From positions 62,001 to 126,000 of the forward strand of contig NZ_CAKKLX010000006.1 in assembly GCF_918698155.1 (NCBI RefSeq): a stretch of 64,000 nucleotides of DNA. The letters are read 5' to 3'. This DNA is from Roseomonas sp. CECT 9278 (GTDB lineage: Bacteria > Pseudomonadota > Alphaproteobacteria > Acetobacterales > Acetobacteraceae). Below the pieces are notes generated by a model, which saw nothing but the letters and a program-made list of their open reading frames with translations, had not been told where the DNA came from and did not search any database. The translations under genes and the position numbers were made by a program. The number at the start of each line of letters is the position of its first letter. Within the stretch, counting starts at the first letter, position 1. Shown here one piece after another: positions 33,956 through 41,688 of the stretch.

Positions 33956-34864
33956 TCAGCCCGATCGCCGGAAGAAGGCGAAGGGGCCGCGCGGCGGCGG
34001 GATGTTCACCGCCGGCTGCGGCGCCGGCGCCGGGGCGACCGGCCGCCCGACCATGATGATCGGCGCCTGGCGATAGGCGTCGAGCCCACGCCCCTGCCCT
34101 GCCCCCCCGCCACCCGCCGGCAGCGGGATGATGCGCGCGCGGTCGCCGCCATTCGCCAGGCCGGTCGCGCCGCGCGCGGCGGTCAGCGCGGCCAGGGCCA
34201 TGGCCTCGGCCGCCGGGTCGCCGCCGGGGCCCCGCTGTTCCTGCGCCCAGGCGGCCAGGACGCGGGCGCGATAGGGCTCGGCGCGCTCCGGCGTCTGGGA
34301 ATGATAGTGCCCGGCGGCGCGCGCCCAATCCTGCCGGGTCGCTTGAAGTTCGCCCAGGAAGCGGGCGGCATAGCGGGCATTGGTCACGGGATCGAAGGCC
34401 TGTTCCAGGCTGGGAAAGGCGTTCGGGTGGTGGTGCAGGTTCACCTGCATGCAGCCGACATCGATGATCCGCACGCCGCGGGACTGGAGTTGCCGCACCT
34501 CGGCAATCGCTGCCTCGCGCGTGGGGAAATACATGCCGCGGCCCTCGGCGTTGATGGTCCAGGGCCAGGGGGCGTAGCGGCCGGTGACCGGGTCGCGGCG
34601 GCCGGATTCCACGCGGCCGATGGCCTGGAGCAGCCCGGCGGGGATGCCGGCCTCGCGTTCCGCCACGCCGATCGCGGCGCGGCAGGCCAGGCCCGGGTCC
34701 GGCGCGACGGCGGGGTTCGCGGCAGCCGTCGCCGGCGCCAGCAGCATGGCGGCCGCCGCGATGCGGCGCAGCGCGGCACGAATGCGGCACCGGCCGCGCG
34801 CCCCGGGCAGGTCGATGAATCGGGTGGTGGCAGGGCTTCCGGCAGGCGGCTGGGGGCGACGCAT
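33956..34864 (-). CDS. Lytic transglycosylase (SLT domain)
   Basis: A ~302-residue exported peptidoglycan lytic transglycosylase. A hydrophobic export segment (IAAAAMLLAPATAAA, residues 35-49) is preceded by a long basic N-terminus, so the true start may be internal. The SLT domain has catalytic Glu86 in GRVESGRRDP, the VGCMQVNLHHHP motif and YAARFLGELQ, then AAGHYHSQTPERAEPYR. The Pro/Gly-rich C-terminus is probably disordered. It cleaves glycan strands, perhaps to let envelope machinery through; the motor genes motB-motA lie 1.2 kb away. The stop codon abuts the convergent CoA transferase. Confidence 0.85.
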   Translation of the reverse strand: MRRPQPPAGSPATTRFIDLPGARGRCRIRAALRRIAAAAMLLAPATAAANPAVAPDPGLACRAAIGVAEREAGIPAGLLQAIGRVESGRRDPVTGRYAPWPWTINAEGRGMYFPTREAAIAEVRQLQSRGVRIIDVGCMQVNLHHHPNAFPSLEQAFDPVTNARYAARFLGELQATRQDWARAAGHYHSQTPERAEPYRARVLAAWAQEQRGPGGDPAAEAMALAALTAARGATGLANGGDRARIIPLPAGGGGAGQGRGLDAYRQAPIIMVGRPVAPAPAPQPAVNIPPPRGPFAFFRRSG

Positions 34865-34951
34865 GGATGCGGTAGGGCAATGGGCGTGCCACGCAACAAA
34901 CATGCGTGGGCATAGGCTGGATCGCTTTTATGCTGCGCTGCAAAAAACCTC

Positions 34952-34980
34952 TTGCGGCGCCTCCGGCGCCCACCTATTTT
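34952..34980 (+). promoter_or_regulatory. Promoter of the AbcR-like small RNA
   Basis: TTGCGG (34952-34957), 17 bp, then TATTTT (34975-34980). This predicts a transcript start near 34986, just ahead of the conserved small RNA body. A GGCGCC-TCC-GGCGCC hairpin lies within the spacer (34956-34970). The match is moderate, as is usual for alphaproteobacterial promoters. Confidence 0.55.
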
Positions 34981-34985
34981 CCCTG

Positions 34986-35075
34986 AGGCAGCGGTGAGGC
35001 CTTGCCTCCCTCTGCTTTTCTTGGACGTTTCCTCCCTAAACTTGGCGGTGCCTTCGGGCACCGCCTTCTTTTTTT
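34986..35075 (+). ncRNA. AbcR / alpha-r15-type small regulatory RNA
   Basis: A ~90-nt candidate trans-acting small RNA in an otherwise empty gap. It contains CTTGGACGTTTCCTCCCT (35020-35037), which I recall as the signature of alphaproteobacterial AbcR (alpha-r15) RNAs. The anti-Shine-Dalgarno heptamer CCTCCCT occurs twice (35005-35011 and 35031-35037). The second is presented in a hairpin loop closed by GTTT/AAAC, and a perfect intrinsic terminator ends the transcript. AbcR RNAs bind Hfq and repress mRNAs of solute-binding proteins by masking their ribosome sites. The four Bug-type binding proteins in this window are conceivable targets. Family membership rests on motif memory; the promoter-terminator layout is seen directly. 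Confidence 0.75.
35044..35075 (+). terminator. Intrinsic terminator of the small RNA
   Basis: GGCGGTGCC (35044-35052), tetraloop TTCG and GGCACCGCC (35057-35065) form a perfect 9-bp stem followed by TTCTTTTTTT. It is the clearest rho-independent terminator in the window, yet no plus-strand protein gene precedes it; this is what reveals the small RNA. A further hairpin GCATGGG/CCCATGC (35089-35110) serves the opposite-strand gene ending at 35120. Confidence 0.92.
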
Positions 35076-35119
35076 CCGGGTCATGGGAGCATGGGTTTCT
35101 CCGCCCATGCTGCACTGCA

Positions 35120-35992
35120 TCACGGACGCAGGAAGGCCCAGTCCGTCTTCGCCAGCGCCCCGATCAGGCCGGTCATGTTGCGCGTGAGGGGCATCAGCCC
35201 GGCGGCGCGCTCGATCCGTCCCTCATCCATGTAGAGCGCGCGGGCGATCTCGATCTGCAGGGCGTGCGTGCCCTCGCGCGGGCGGCCGTAGTGGCGTGTG
35301 ACATACCCGCCGGCATAGGGATCGTTGCGCCGCACCCGATAGCCGAGCCCGCCCAGGATTTCCTCCACCAGGCGGGTCGCGCGCGGGGCGCAGGCGGTGC
35401 CATGCGCGTCGCCCAGCACCATGTCGGGCGGGTTCGCCGCCTGGGCCGGGTGGGCGGGCATGGAATGGCAATCGACCAGCAGGCAGACGCCGAACCGCGC
35501 GCGGGTCTCGGCGATCAGGGCGCCCAGCGCGGCGTGATAGGGCTCCCAGCAGGCGCGGATGCGGGCCTCGGCCTCGGCGAAGGACAGGCGGCGGCGATAC
35601 ACCGTCTCCCCGGTCGCGACGATGCGCGGGATCGTGCCGAGCCCGGCGCCGACCCGCGGGCTGGACGTGTTCACCCAGGGCGGCAGCGGCCCGTCGAACA
35701 TGCCGGGGTCGAGCTCCCAGGGTTCGCGGTTCACGTCGCACCAGACGCGCGGGAAGGTCGCGGCGATCAGCGGCGCGCCATGGGCGGGGGCCGCGGCGAA
35801 CAGCTCATCGACGAAACTGTCCTCGCTGCGGCGCAGCGCCAGCGGCGCCAGGCGCGCCTCCGCCACCAGCTGCGCCGGGTAGTCCTGGCCCGAATGCGGG
35901 GAGGCGAAGACCACAGGCATCGTCTGCCGCGCCGGGCGGGTGATGACGATCGGCTCCGGCGCGGGGGACAGGGTCTGGGCAGGCAGGTCCAT
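35120..35992 (-). CDS. N-formylglutamate amidohydrolase
   Basis: A 290-residue zinc amidohydrolase of the HutG/N-formylglutamate deformylase family, which releases formate and glutamate in histidine breakdown. Family motifs are ASPHSGQDYP near residue 30, TFPRVWCDVNREPWELDPGMF, the late DCHSMPAHPAQ and GDAHGT metal-site motifs, and NDPYAGGYVTRHYGRP. GGAAG lies just before ATG 35992; an upstream frame to 36037 is possible. No other hut gene is nearby, so the physiological substrate could be another N-acyl amino acid. It is convergent with the small RNA. Confidence 0.85.
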   Translation of the reverse strand: MDLPAQTLSPAPEPIVITRPARQTMPVVFASPHSGQDYPAQLVAEARLAPLALRRSEDSFVDELFAAAPAHGAPLIAATFPRVWCDVNREPWELDPGMFDGPLPPWVNTSSPRVGAGLGTIPRIVATGETVYRRRLSFAEAEARIRACWEPYHAALGALIAETRARFGVCLLVDCHSMPAHPAQAANPPDMVLGDAHGTACAPRATRLVEEILGGLGYRVRRNDPYAGGYVTRHYGRPREGTHALQIEIARALYMDEGRIERAAGLMPLTRNMTGLIGALAKTDWAFLRP

Positions 35993-36100
35993 CGGCTTCC
36001 GACCAAACCATAGCGCCCGCGCCGTGTCACGCGGCACGCGCCGGGGGCGCCCCCGGCGGGGTTAGCGAAATAGTCAGCAGCGCCTGCCACCTTGCGCGCG

Positions 36101-37156
36101 ATGTCCGGCAAGACACGAGGCGGAAAGGGCGGCGGCACGATCGTGATCCGCCGCGAGGAAAGCGGCGAGGGCGGTCACCATGGTGGCGCCTGGAAGGTCG
36201 CCTATGCCGACTTCGTCACGGCCATGATGGCGTTCTTCCTGCTGATGTGGCTGCTCAACGCCACCACCGAGGAACAGCGCCGGGGCCTCGCGGATTATTT
36301 CGCGCCGACCAACCTGCTGGCGCGGTCGGTCTCGGGTTCCGGCCAGCCCTTCGGCGGGCAGACCCCCAATGACAGCGGCAACGTCACCTCGACCACCGGC
36401 GCCACCACGCTGCAGCCAGGCCAGGTGCCCGTGGTGATGGACATCGAGGAAGACGACACCGACACGCCCGCCCGCCCCATGCCGCGGCGCGAAGGCCCCG
36501 AGGCGCGCGAGGATGCCGAGGACCCGCGCCTGGTGGTGCAGACGCCGCCCGGCGCCCATGCCGGCCCCGAACAGCCGCGCGGTGGCCCCGCCGAGACGCC
36601 CGCCCCCGAAGCCCGCCCGGAATCGGTGGGCGAGGCCGAACTGCGCCGCGAACTCGCGAGGCGCGAACGCGAAGCCTTCGAACAGGCCGCCGAGCAGATC
36701 CGCGAGGCGATCGCCGCCGACCCTGCCCTGGCCGACCTCGCGCGGCAGATGCTGGTCGAACAGACCCCCGAAGGGCTGCGGATCCAGCTGGTCGATGCCG
36801 AGCGCCAGCCGATGTTCGCGCTGGGCGGTGCCGCGCCGAACGACCGTGCGCGGGCGCTGCTGGCCCGCGTCGCGCAGGTCGCCGCGCGGCTGCCCAACCC
36901 GATCGCCGTCGCCGGCCATACCGACGCCACGCCCTTCCGCGGCGGGGGCGAGCGCAGCAACTGGGACCTCTCGGCCGAACGCGCCAATACCACGCGCAGG
37001 CTGCTGCTCGATGGCGGGCTGCCCGAAGCGCGGATCCGCTCCGTCACCGGCAATGCCGACCGCGACCTGCTGCTGCCCGACCAGCCCAACGCCGCGGCCA
37101 ATCGCCGCGTCTCCATCACCCTGCTGCGCCTGAACCGGGAAGAACCCGCACGATGA
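36101..37156 (+). CDS. motB: Flagellar motor stator protein MotB
   Basis: A 351-residue stator subunit that anchors the motor to peptidoglycan. A basic N-terminus leads into one transmembrane helix, AYADFVTAMMAFFLLMWLL, with the proton-carrying Asp37. A long Pro/Glu-rich periplasmic linker follows (~90-190), then the OmpA-like domain (~215-345) with the signature AGHTDATPFRGG and AANRRVSITLL. I chose ATG 36101 over an in-frame TTG at 36092; neither has a clear ribosome site. It overlaps motA by four bases (ATGA). The order motB-motA is the reverse of the usual one. Confidence 0.92.
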   Translation: MSGKTRGGKGGGTIVIRREESGEGGHHGGAWKVAYADFVTAMMAFFLLMWLLNATTEEQRRGLADYFAPTNLLARSVSGSGQPFGGQTPNDSGNVTSTTGATTLQPGQVPVVMDIEEDDTDTPARPMPRREGPEAREDAEDPRLVVQTPPGAHAGPEQPRGGPAETPAPEARPESVGEAELRRELARREREAFEQAAEQIREAIAADPALADLARQMLVEQTPEGLRIQLVDAERQPMFALGGAAPNDRARALLARVAQVAARLPNPIAVAGHTDATPFRGGGERSNWDLSAERANTTRRLLLDGGLPEARIRSVTGNADRDLLLPDQPNAAANRRVSITLLRLNREEPAR

Positions 37157-38019
37157 CAACCATCATCGGCATCGTCGTGCTCTTCGTCATGGTGTTCGGC
37201 GGCTACCTGCTGGCCGGCGGAAAGTTCGACATCATCATCAAGGCGCTGCCCTTCGAGATGATGATGATCGGCGGCGCGGCGGTGGGTGCCTTCCTGTCGT
37301 CGAACTCGATGCACGACGTGAAGCACACGGTCGGCGGCTTCGGGAAAATCATCAAGGGCGCGCGCTTCCACAAATCCGACTACGCCGAGATCCTGTCGCT
37401 GCTCTATTTCCTGGTCCGCCTGGCGCAGACCAAGGGGCCGATGGCGCTGGAGCCGCATATCGAAAAGCCCGAGGAAAGCGCCGCCTTCCAGAAATTCCCC
37501 AAGATCGCGGCCAACCATCATGTGGTGATGATGATCTGCGACTACCTGCGCATGGTCGGCATGAACGCCGACGACCCCCACCAGATCGAGGATGTGATGG
37601 GCCGTGAGCTGAAGAAGGTGAAGGAGGAGGAGATGCACCCCTCCCACGCCTTGCAGGGGGTGGCGGATGCGCTGCCGGCGCTGGGCATCGTCGCGGCCGT
37701 GCTCGGCGTCATCAAGACCATGGCGTCGATCAGCGAACCGCCGGCGGTGCTGGGCAAGATGATCGGCGGCGCGCTGGTCGGCACCTTCCTCGGCGTCTTC
37801 CTGGCCTATGGCATCGTCGGGCCGATGGCCACGCGCCTGAAGGGCGTGGTGGACGAGGAAGCCCGCTACTTCGACGTCATCAAGGCGGTGATCGTGGCGC
37901 ATCTGCACGGCAATGCGCCGCAGGTGGCGGTCGAGACGGGGCGCAAGCTGGTGCCCTCCGCCTATATGCCGACCTTCCAGGAACTGGAGCAGTCGCTGCA
38001 GGAACTCCAGATCGCCTGA
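37153..38019 (+). CDS. motA: Flagellar motor stator protein MotA
   Basis: A 288-residue inner membrane proton-channel subunit with four transmembrane segments (about 1-20, 34-50, 170-190 and 200-222) and a large cytoplasmic loop between the second and third. That loop carries the charged residues that contact FliG. Family motifs are GKFDIIIKALPFEMMMIGGAAVGAFL and the fourth helix with the FLAYGIVGPMA proline. With MotB it forms the torque-generating stator. It overlaps motB by four bases and ends four bases before the convergent oxidase-like gene. No other flagellar genes are visible. Confidence 0.95.
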   Translation: MTTIIGIVVLFVMVFGGYLLAGGKFDIIIKALPFEMMMIGGAAVGAFLSSNSMHDVKHTVGGFGKIIKGARFHKSDYAEILSLLYFLVRLAQTKGPMALEPHIEKPEESAAFQKFPKIAANHHVVMMICDYLRMVGMNADDPHQIEDVMGRELKKVKEEEMHPSHALQGVADALPALGIVAAVLGVIKTMASISEPPAVLGKMIGGALVGTFLGVFLAYGIVGPMATRLKGVVDEEARYFDVIKAVIVAHLHGNAPQVAVETGRKLVPSAYMPTFQELEQSLQELQIA

Positions 38020-38022
38020 GGA

Positions 38023-38508
38023 TCAGCGTAGCGGCACCTCGGCCGTCTTGTCGGCGTGGTCCTGCTGCGGGTCGATGCCGAGCAGCATCTTCACGCCGGC
38101 AAAGACGTTGTTCTCGTTCAGCCAGATCTCCGCGCGCTCGGCATCGAGGCGCAGCAGCACCAGGTTCGGGTCGTCCTTGCCGCCTTCGAACCAGGCGGCG
38201 ATGAAGCGGTTCCACAGCCGGTCGATCACCGCCCGGTCGTTGTCGACCGCCAGGCTGCCATGCACCGTCGCGAACAGGTCATGGCCCTTCGACACGAAGG
38301 TCGCGATCGCGCGGTCGCCGCGGCCCAGCGCCTGCACAACGCCGTTATCCTTCGACGCGAAGAACCAGATCGGCCCCTGCGGGCCTTCGATCTGCGCGGT
38401 CATGGGGCGCGCATGCCCGTCCTCGACGCCATCGAGGCCGATCATCATCGTCATGTCGGAACCGAGGCTGTCCCAGAACTTGGCGCGAAGCTCGGCAGGG
38501 GTGGGCAT
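38023..38508 (-). CDS. Pyridoxamine 5'-phosphate oxidase-like stress protein
   Basis: A 161-residue split-barrel flavin-binding protein of the general stress protein 26 type. It begins TPAELRAKFWDSLGSDMTMMIG and continues with the HARPMTAQ and IWFFASKDNGVVQAL strands that bind FMN or F420-like cofactors, then WNRFIAAWFEGGKDDPNLVLLRLDAE and the terminal IWLNENN. The cofactor and substrate of this group are largely unknown. ATG 38508 matches the family start. It is convergent with motA and divergent from a serine hydrolase. Confidence 0.8.
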   Translation of the reverse strand: MPTPAELRAKFWDSLGSDMTMMIGLDGVEDGHARPMTAQIEGPQGPIWFFASKDNGVVQALGRGDRAIATFVSKGHDLFATVHGSLAVDNDRAVIDRLWNRFIAAWFEGGKDDPNLVLLRLDAERAEIWLNENNVFAGVKMLLGIDPQQDHADKTAEVPLR

Positions 38509-38655
38509 GGGCGCGGTCTCCGGATTGTGTGGGGCTGAAACACGCCGGGCAGGGCCAAAGTTGCGCGCCCCCACGACAACCCGGGGTTGCGGAATGCCGC
38601 GCGGGGCGTAGCCTCGCCCGCGCAGGCGGAATGCCGCCGCAGATCGGAGGAAACG

Positions 38656-39981
38656 ATGTCAGGACCCATCCCGACCCGCCGCGCGGCCGTCGCCGCGGGG
38701 CTTTCGCTGGCTGCGCTCGTCACCCCCGCCGCGGCGCAGCCTGCCGCGCGCGCCGCCGCCCCCGCGCAGCGCCGCCCCGCCGGGCCGGACCTGGTGCGCG
38801 GCTTCTCCCGCGCCCGCCTCGCCGCCTTCAACGAGGCGCTGCTGGCCGAGGGGCAACGGGGCTCCTACCCCGGCTGCGTCGCCGCCATCAGCCGCAATGG
38901 GGAGATCATCCACCTCGAGGCCTATGGCCACCTGGATGCCGCGCGCACCAGGCCGATGACGCGCGACGCGATCTTCCTCCAGGCGTCGATGACCAAGCCG
39001 ATCACCTCGGTCGCCGCGATGATGCTGGTCGAGCAGGGGAGGATGAAGCTGTCCGACCCGGTCGCGATGTTCCTGCCGGAGCTCGCGAACGTGAAGGTGG
39101 AATTGCGCCGCGAGGGTCAGCCGAACGAGGAAGTGGCGCCCACGCGCCCGATGACCGTGCAGGACCTGCTGCGCCATTCCGCCGGCTTCGTGTACCCCGA
39201 CAGCGCGACATCGCCCCGCATGCGGGAGATGTACACCGAGGGCAACATCACCGCCTCCAGCGGCCCGATCACCGGCGACGAGATGCTGCGCCGGCTCGGC
39301 ACCATCCCGCTGGCGCACCAGCCGGGCACCATGTTCCTCTATTCCATCGCGACCGACGTGCTGGGGCTGGTGGTGGAACGCGTGGCCGGCCAGCCGCTCG
39401 ACCGCGTGTTCGTGGAGCGCATCACCGGGCCGCTGGGGATGCGCGACACCACCTGGTTCGTCGATGCCGCGCGGCGCCCGCGCATCGCCGAGGCGCTGGA
39501 CAGCGACCCGCTCAAGGCCGGCATGTGGCGGTCGTACCGCATCCTGGAGAACGAAGCCGGTCGGTCGTATTTCAAGGGCGGCGCCGGGCTGGTCTCGACC
39601 GCGGCGGACTACATCCGGTTCTCGACCATGCTGGCGAATGGCGGCGTGTTCGAAGGGCGGCGGTATCTCTCCGCGCCGGTGGTGAACTACATGATGTCGA
39701 ACCACATCCAGGGCATGGGCGGATCGCCGACGGCCTCCACCGGGCCGGGCTACGGCTTCGGCCTGGGCTTCGGCGTGCGGCTGCAGGATGGCGTGGGCGT
39801 CGCGCCCGGCAGCACGGGGGATGCGATGTGGGCCGGCGCCTGGGGCACGTCGTTTACCATCGACCGGGCGGAGGGGTTGGCCGCGGTGTTCATGGCGCAG
39901 GGCCCGTCGCGGCGCGGCCAGACGCGGATGCTGTTCAAGAACCTGGTCTATGGGGCGATGGTCGAGAGCCAGCGCCGGTAG
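38656..39981 (+). CDS. Exported serine hydrolase, class C beta-lactamase fold
   Basis: A 441-residue beta-lactamase-fold serine hydrolase with a Tat-like signal (TRRAAVAAGLSLAALVTPAAAQ, residues 7-28). The active site is SMTK (Ser111, Lys114), followed by LLRHSAGFVYP and FLYSIATDVLG, where the tyrosine of the YxN motif lies, and a late KGGAGLVSTAADYIRF. It is likely a periplasmic esterase or D-aminoacyl-peptidase; the motifs do not establish beta-lactamase activity. GGAGGAAAC nine bases upstream supports the ATG. It is a paralogue of the cytoplasmic enzyme at 11428 and is followed by a strong terminator. Confidence 0.87.
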   Translation: MSGPIPTRRAAVAAGLSLAALVTPAAAQPAARAAAPAQRRPAGPDLVRGFSRARLAAFNEALLAEGQRGSYPGCVAAISRNGEIIHLEAYGHLDAARTRPMTRDAIFLQASMTKPITSVAAMMLVEQGRMKLSDPVAMFLPELANVKVELRREGQPNEEVAPTRPMTVQDLLRHSAGFVYPDSATSPRMREMYTEGNITASSGPITGDEMLRRLGTIPLAHQPGTMFLYSIATDVLGLVVERVAGQPLDRVFVERITGPLGMRDTTWFVDAARRPRIAEALDSDPLKAGMWRSYRILENEAGRSYFKGGAGLVSTAADYIRFSTMLANGGVFEGRRYLSAPVVNYMMSNHIQGMGGSPTASTGPGYGFGLGFGVRLQDGVGVAPGSTGDAMWAGAWGTSFTIDRAEGLAAVFMAQGPSRRGQTRMLFKNLVYGAMVESQRR

Positions 39982-39988
39982 CGCGCGC

Positions 39989-40026
39989 GGCGGGGAGGGT
40001 TCGCGCCCTCCCCGCCTGTTTCATTT
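39989..40026 (+). terminator. Intrinsic terminator of serine hydrolase gene
   Basis: GGCGGGGAGGG (39989-39999) pairs perfectly with CCCTCCCCGCC (40006-40016), loop TTCGCG, followed by TGTTTCATTT. The stem starts eight bases after the serine hydrolase stop and reaches the stop of the convergent hyuB gene. Confidence 0.85.
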
Positions 40027-41688
40027 CACGCCGTAGACGGTGCGCGCGGCCTCGGGGCTGACCAGCCCGTCCTCGACATCGCGCTGCACCAGCGCGGGGT
40101 CGCGGTCCTGCGGGCGGCCCATGCCGCCGCCGCCGGGCAGCTTCAGCAGCAGGCGCCGACCCTTCGGGATGACCTGGAAGCCCTTGGTGCGCAGCACCGT
40201 GCCGTTGGCGTCGTTCATGCCGACCCAGCCGGCCGCGCCCTCGCCGCCGCCCTCGCGGCCCTTGGGCGCATTCGCGACGCGGTCGAAGATGGCGTTCACG
40301 GCGAATTCGGCATCGCCCTTCGCACCGATCTCCATCACCTGGCCAAAGCCGCCGCGCGTGCGGCCGGCGCCGGCCGAATCAGGGCGCAGCTGCTTCTGCC
40401 AGAAGATCACCGGCGCGACATTCTCGGTCGCCTCCACCGGCATGGTCCGCACGCCCGAGGGGAAGGCCGTGCCGTCCAGCCCGTCCTTGCCCGGCCGCGC
40501 GCCGGTACCGCCGGAATTGAAGGTGATGATCTCGAAATCCTCGGTCTCCGCCGCCTGGCCGGAGACCTGCGAACCCCCGCGCAAAGGCGGGTTCCACAGC
40601 GCGGAGGAGCCTTCCGCATTCACCCGCCCCGGCACCGCCTGGTGCAGGCAGCCCATCATCAGGTCGGGCAGCAGCTGGCCCACCACATGCCGCACGCTGA
40701 CCGGATAGGGCCGCGGCGCGTTCAGGATGCAGCCTTCCGGGATGATCATGTGGAAGGGCGAGAGCGAAGCCCAGTTGTTCGGGATCTCGGGCGCGACCAC
40801 GCACTTGATCCCGAAGCAGGAATAGGCGCGGCAATAGGCCGGCGGGACATTGATGCCGCGGTTCGACAGGCCGGATGTGCCGGCGTAGTCGACCTCGATC
40901 CGGTCGGCGTGGATGGTCATCGCGGCCTGCAGCGTGACCGGCGCCTCGTAGCCGTCGGACTTGATCGACCCGCTGAAGGTGCCGCGCGGCAGCTTGGCGA
41001 TCTCCGCCAGCGTCGCGCGCAGGCTGGCATCGAAGATGTACTGCGCCAGGTCATCGAGCGTGGACATCTCATACTCGTCCATCATCTCGACCAGCCGCTT
41101 CGCCCCCGCGTCGTTGCAGGCGCACAGGGAGTAGATGTCGCCTTCCAGTTCCACCGGCGTGCGCGAGCCCGCGCGGATGAAATCGAAGAAGGTCTCGTTC
41201 GGCACGTTGCGGTCGAAGCACTTCACGATGGGGATATAGAGGCCTTCCTCGAAGACCGACCGCCCCTCCGGCCCCATGCCGAGCCCGCCGATGTCGATGA
41301 TATGCGCCGTGTTCGCGAACAGCCCGACGATCTTGCCCTTGCGGAAGGCGGGCGTGACGACCGTGAGGTCATGCAGGTGCCCGGTGCCGAGCCACGGGTC
41401 GTTGGTGATGTAGTGGTCGCCCGGCTGCATGGTGTGCGCGGGGAACTTCGCGAGGAAGTGACCCACGCTTTCCATCATGGAGTTCACATGGCCGGGCGTG
41501 CCGGTCACCGCCTGCGCCAGCATCCGCCCCTGCAGGTCGAAGATGCCGGCCGACAGGTCGCCCGCCTCGCGCACCGTGGTGCTGAAGGCGGTGCGGATCA
41601 TGGTCTGCGCCTGTTCCTCGACCACGGCGATCAGGCGGTTCCACTGGATCTGCCGCTGGATCTGCGCCAGCGCGCCGGTTTCCTTCAT
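40021..41688 (-). CDS. hyuB: Hydantoinase B / oxoprolinase family protein
   Basis: A 555-residue beta subunit of the hydantoinase/oxoprolinase family, which with HyuA performs ATP-dependent opening of hydantoin- or 5-oxoproline-like rings. The family shows TMIRTAFSTTVREAGDLSAGIFD near residue 30, GHVNSMMESVGHFL, GDHYITNDPWLGTGHLHDL near 90, RTRGGFGQVMEIG near 450, and LLKLPGGGGMGRPQDRDP near the end. ATG 41688 overlaps the hyuA stop by four bases. The last gene of a leftward operon with hyuC and hyuA. Acetone carboxylase subunits are relatives but pair with a third, small subunit of distinct sequence. Confidence 0.9.
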   Translation of the reverse strand: MKETGALAQIQRQIQWNRLIAVVEEQAQTMIRTAFSTTVREAGDLSAGIFDLQGRMLAQAVTGTPGHVNSMMESVGHFLAKFPAHTMQPGDHYITNDPWLGTGHLHDLTVVTPAFRKGKIVGLFANTAHIIDIGGLGMGPEGRSVFEEGLYIPIVKCFDRNVPNETFFDFIRAGSRTPVELEGDIYSLCACNDAGAKRLVEMMDEYEMSTLDDLAQYIFDASLRATLAEIAKLPRGTFSGSIKSDGYEAPVTLQAAMTIHADRIEVDYAGTSGLSNRGINVPPAYCRAYSCFGIKCVVAPEIPNNWASLSPFHMIIPEGCILNAPRPYPVSVRHVVGQLLPDLMMGCLHQAVPGRVNAEGSSALWNPPLRGGSQVSGQAAETEDFEIITFNSGGTGARPGKDGLDGTAFPSGVRTMPVEATENVAPVIFWQKQLRPDSAGAGRTRGGFGQVMEIGAKGDAEFAVNAIFDRVANAPKGREGGGEGAAGWVGMNDANGTVLRTKGFQVIPKGRRLLLKLPGGGGMGRPQDRDPALVQRDVEDGLVSPEAARTVYGVK

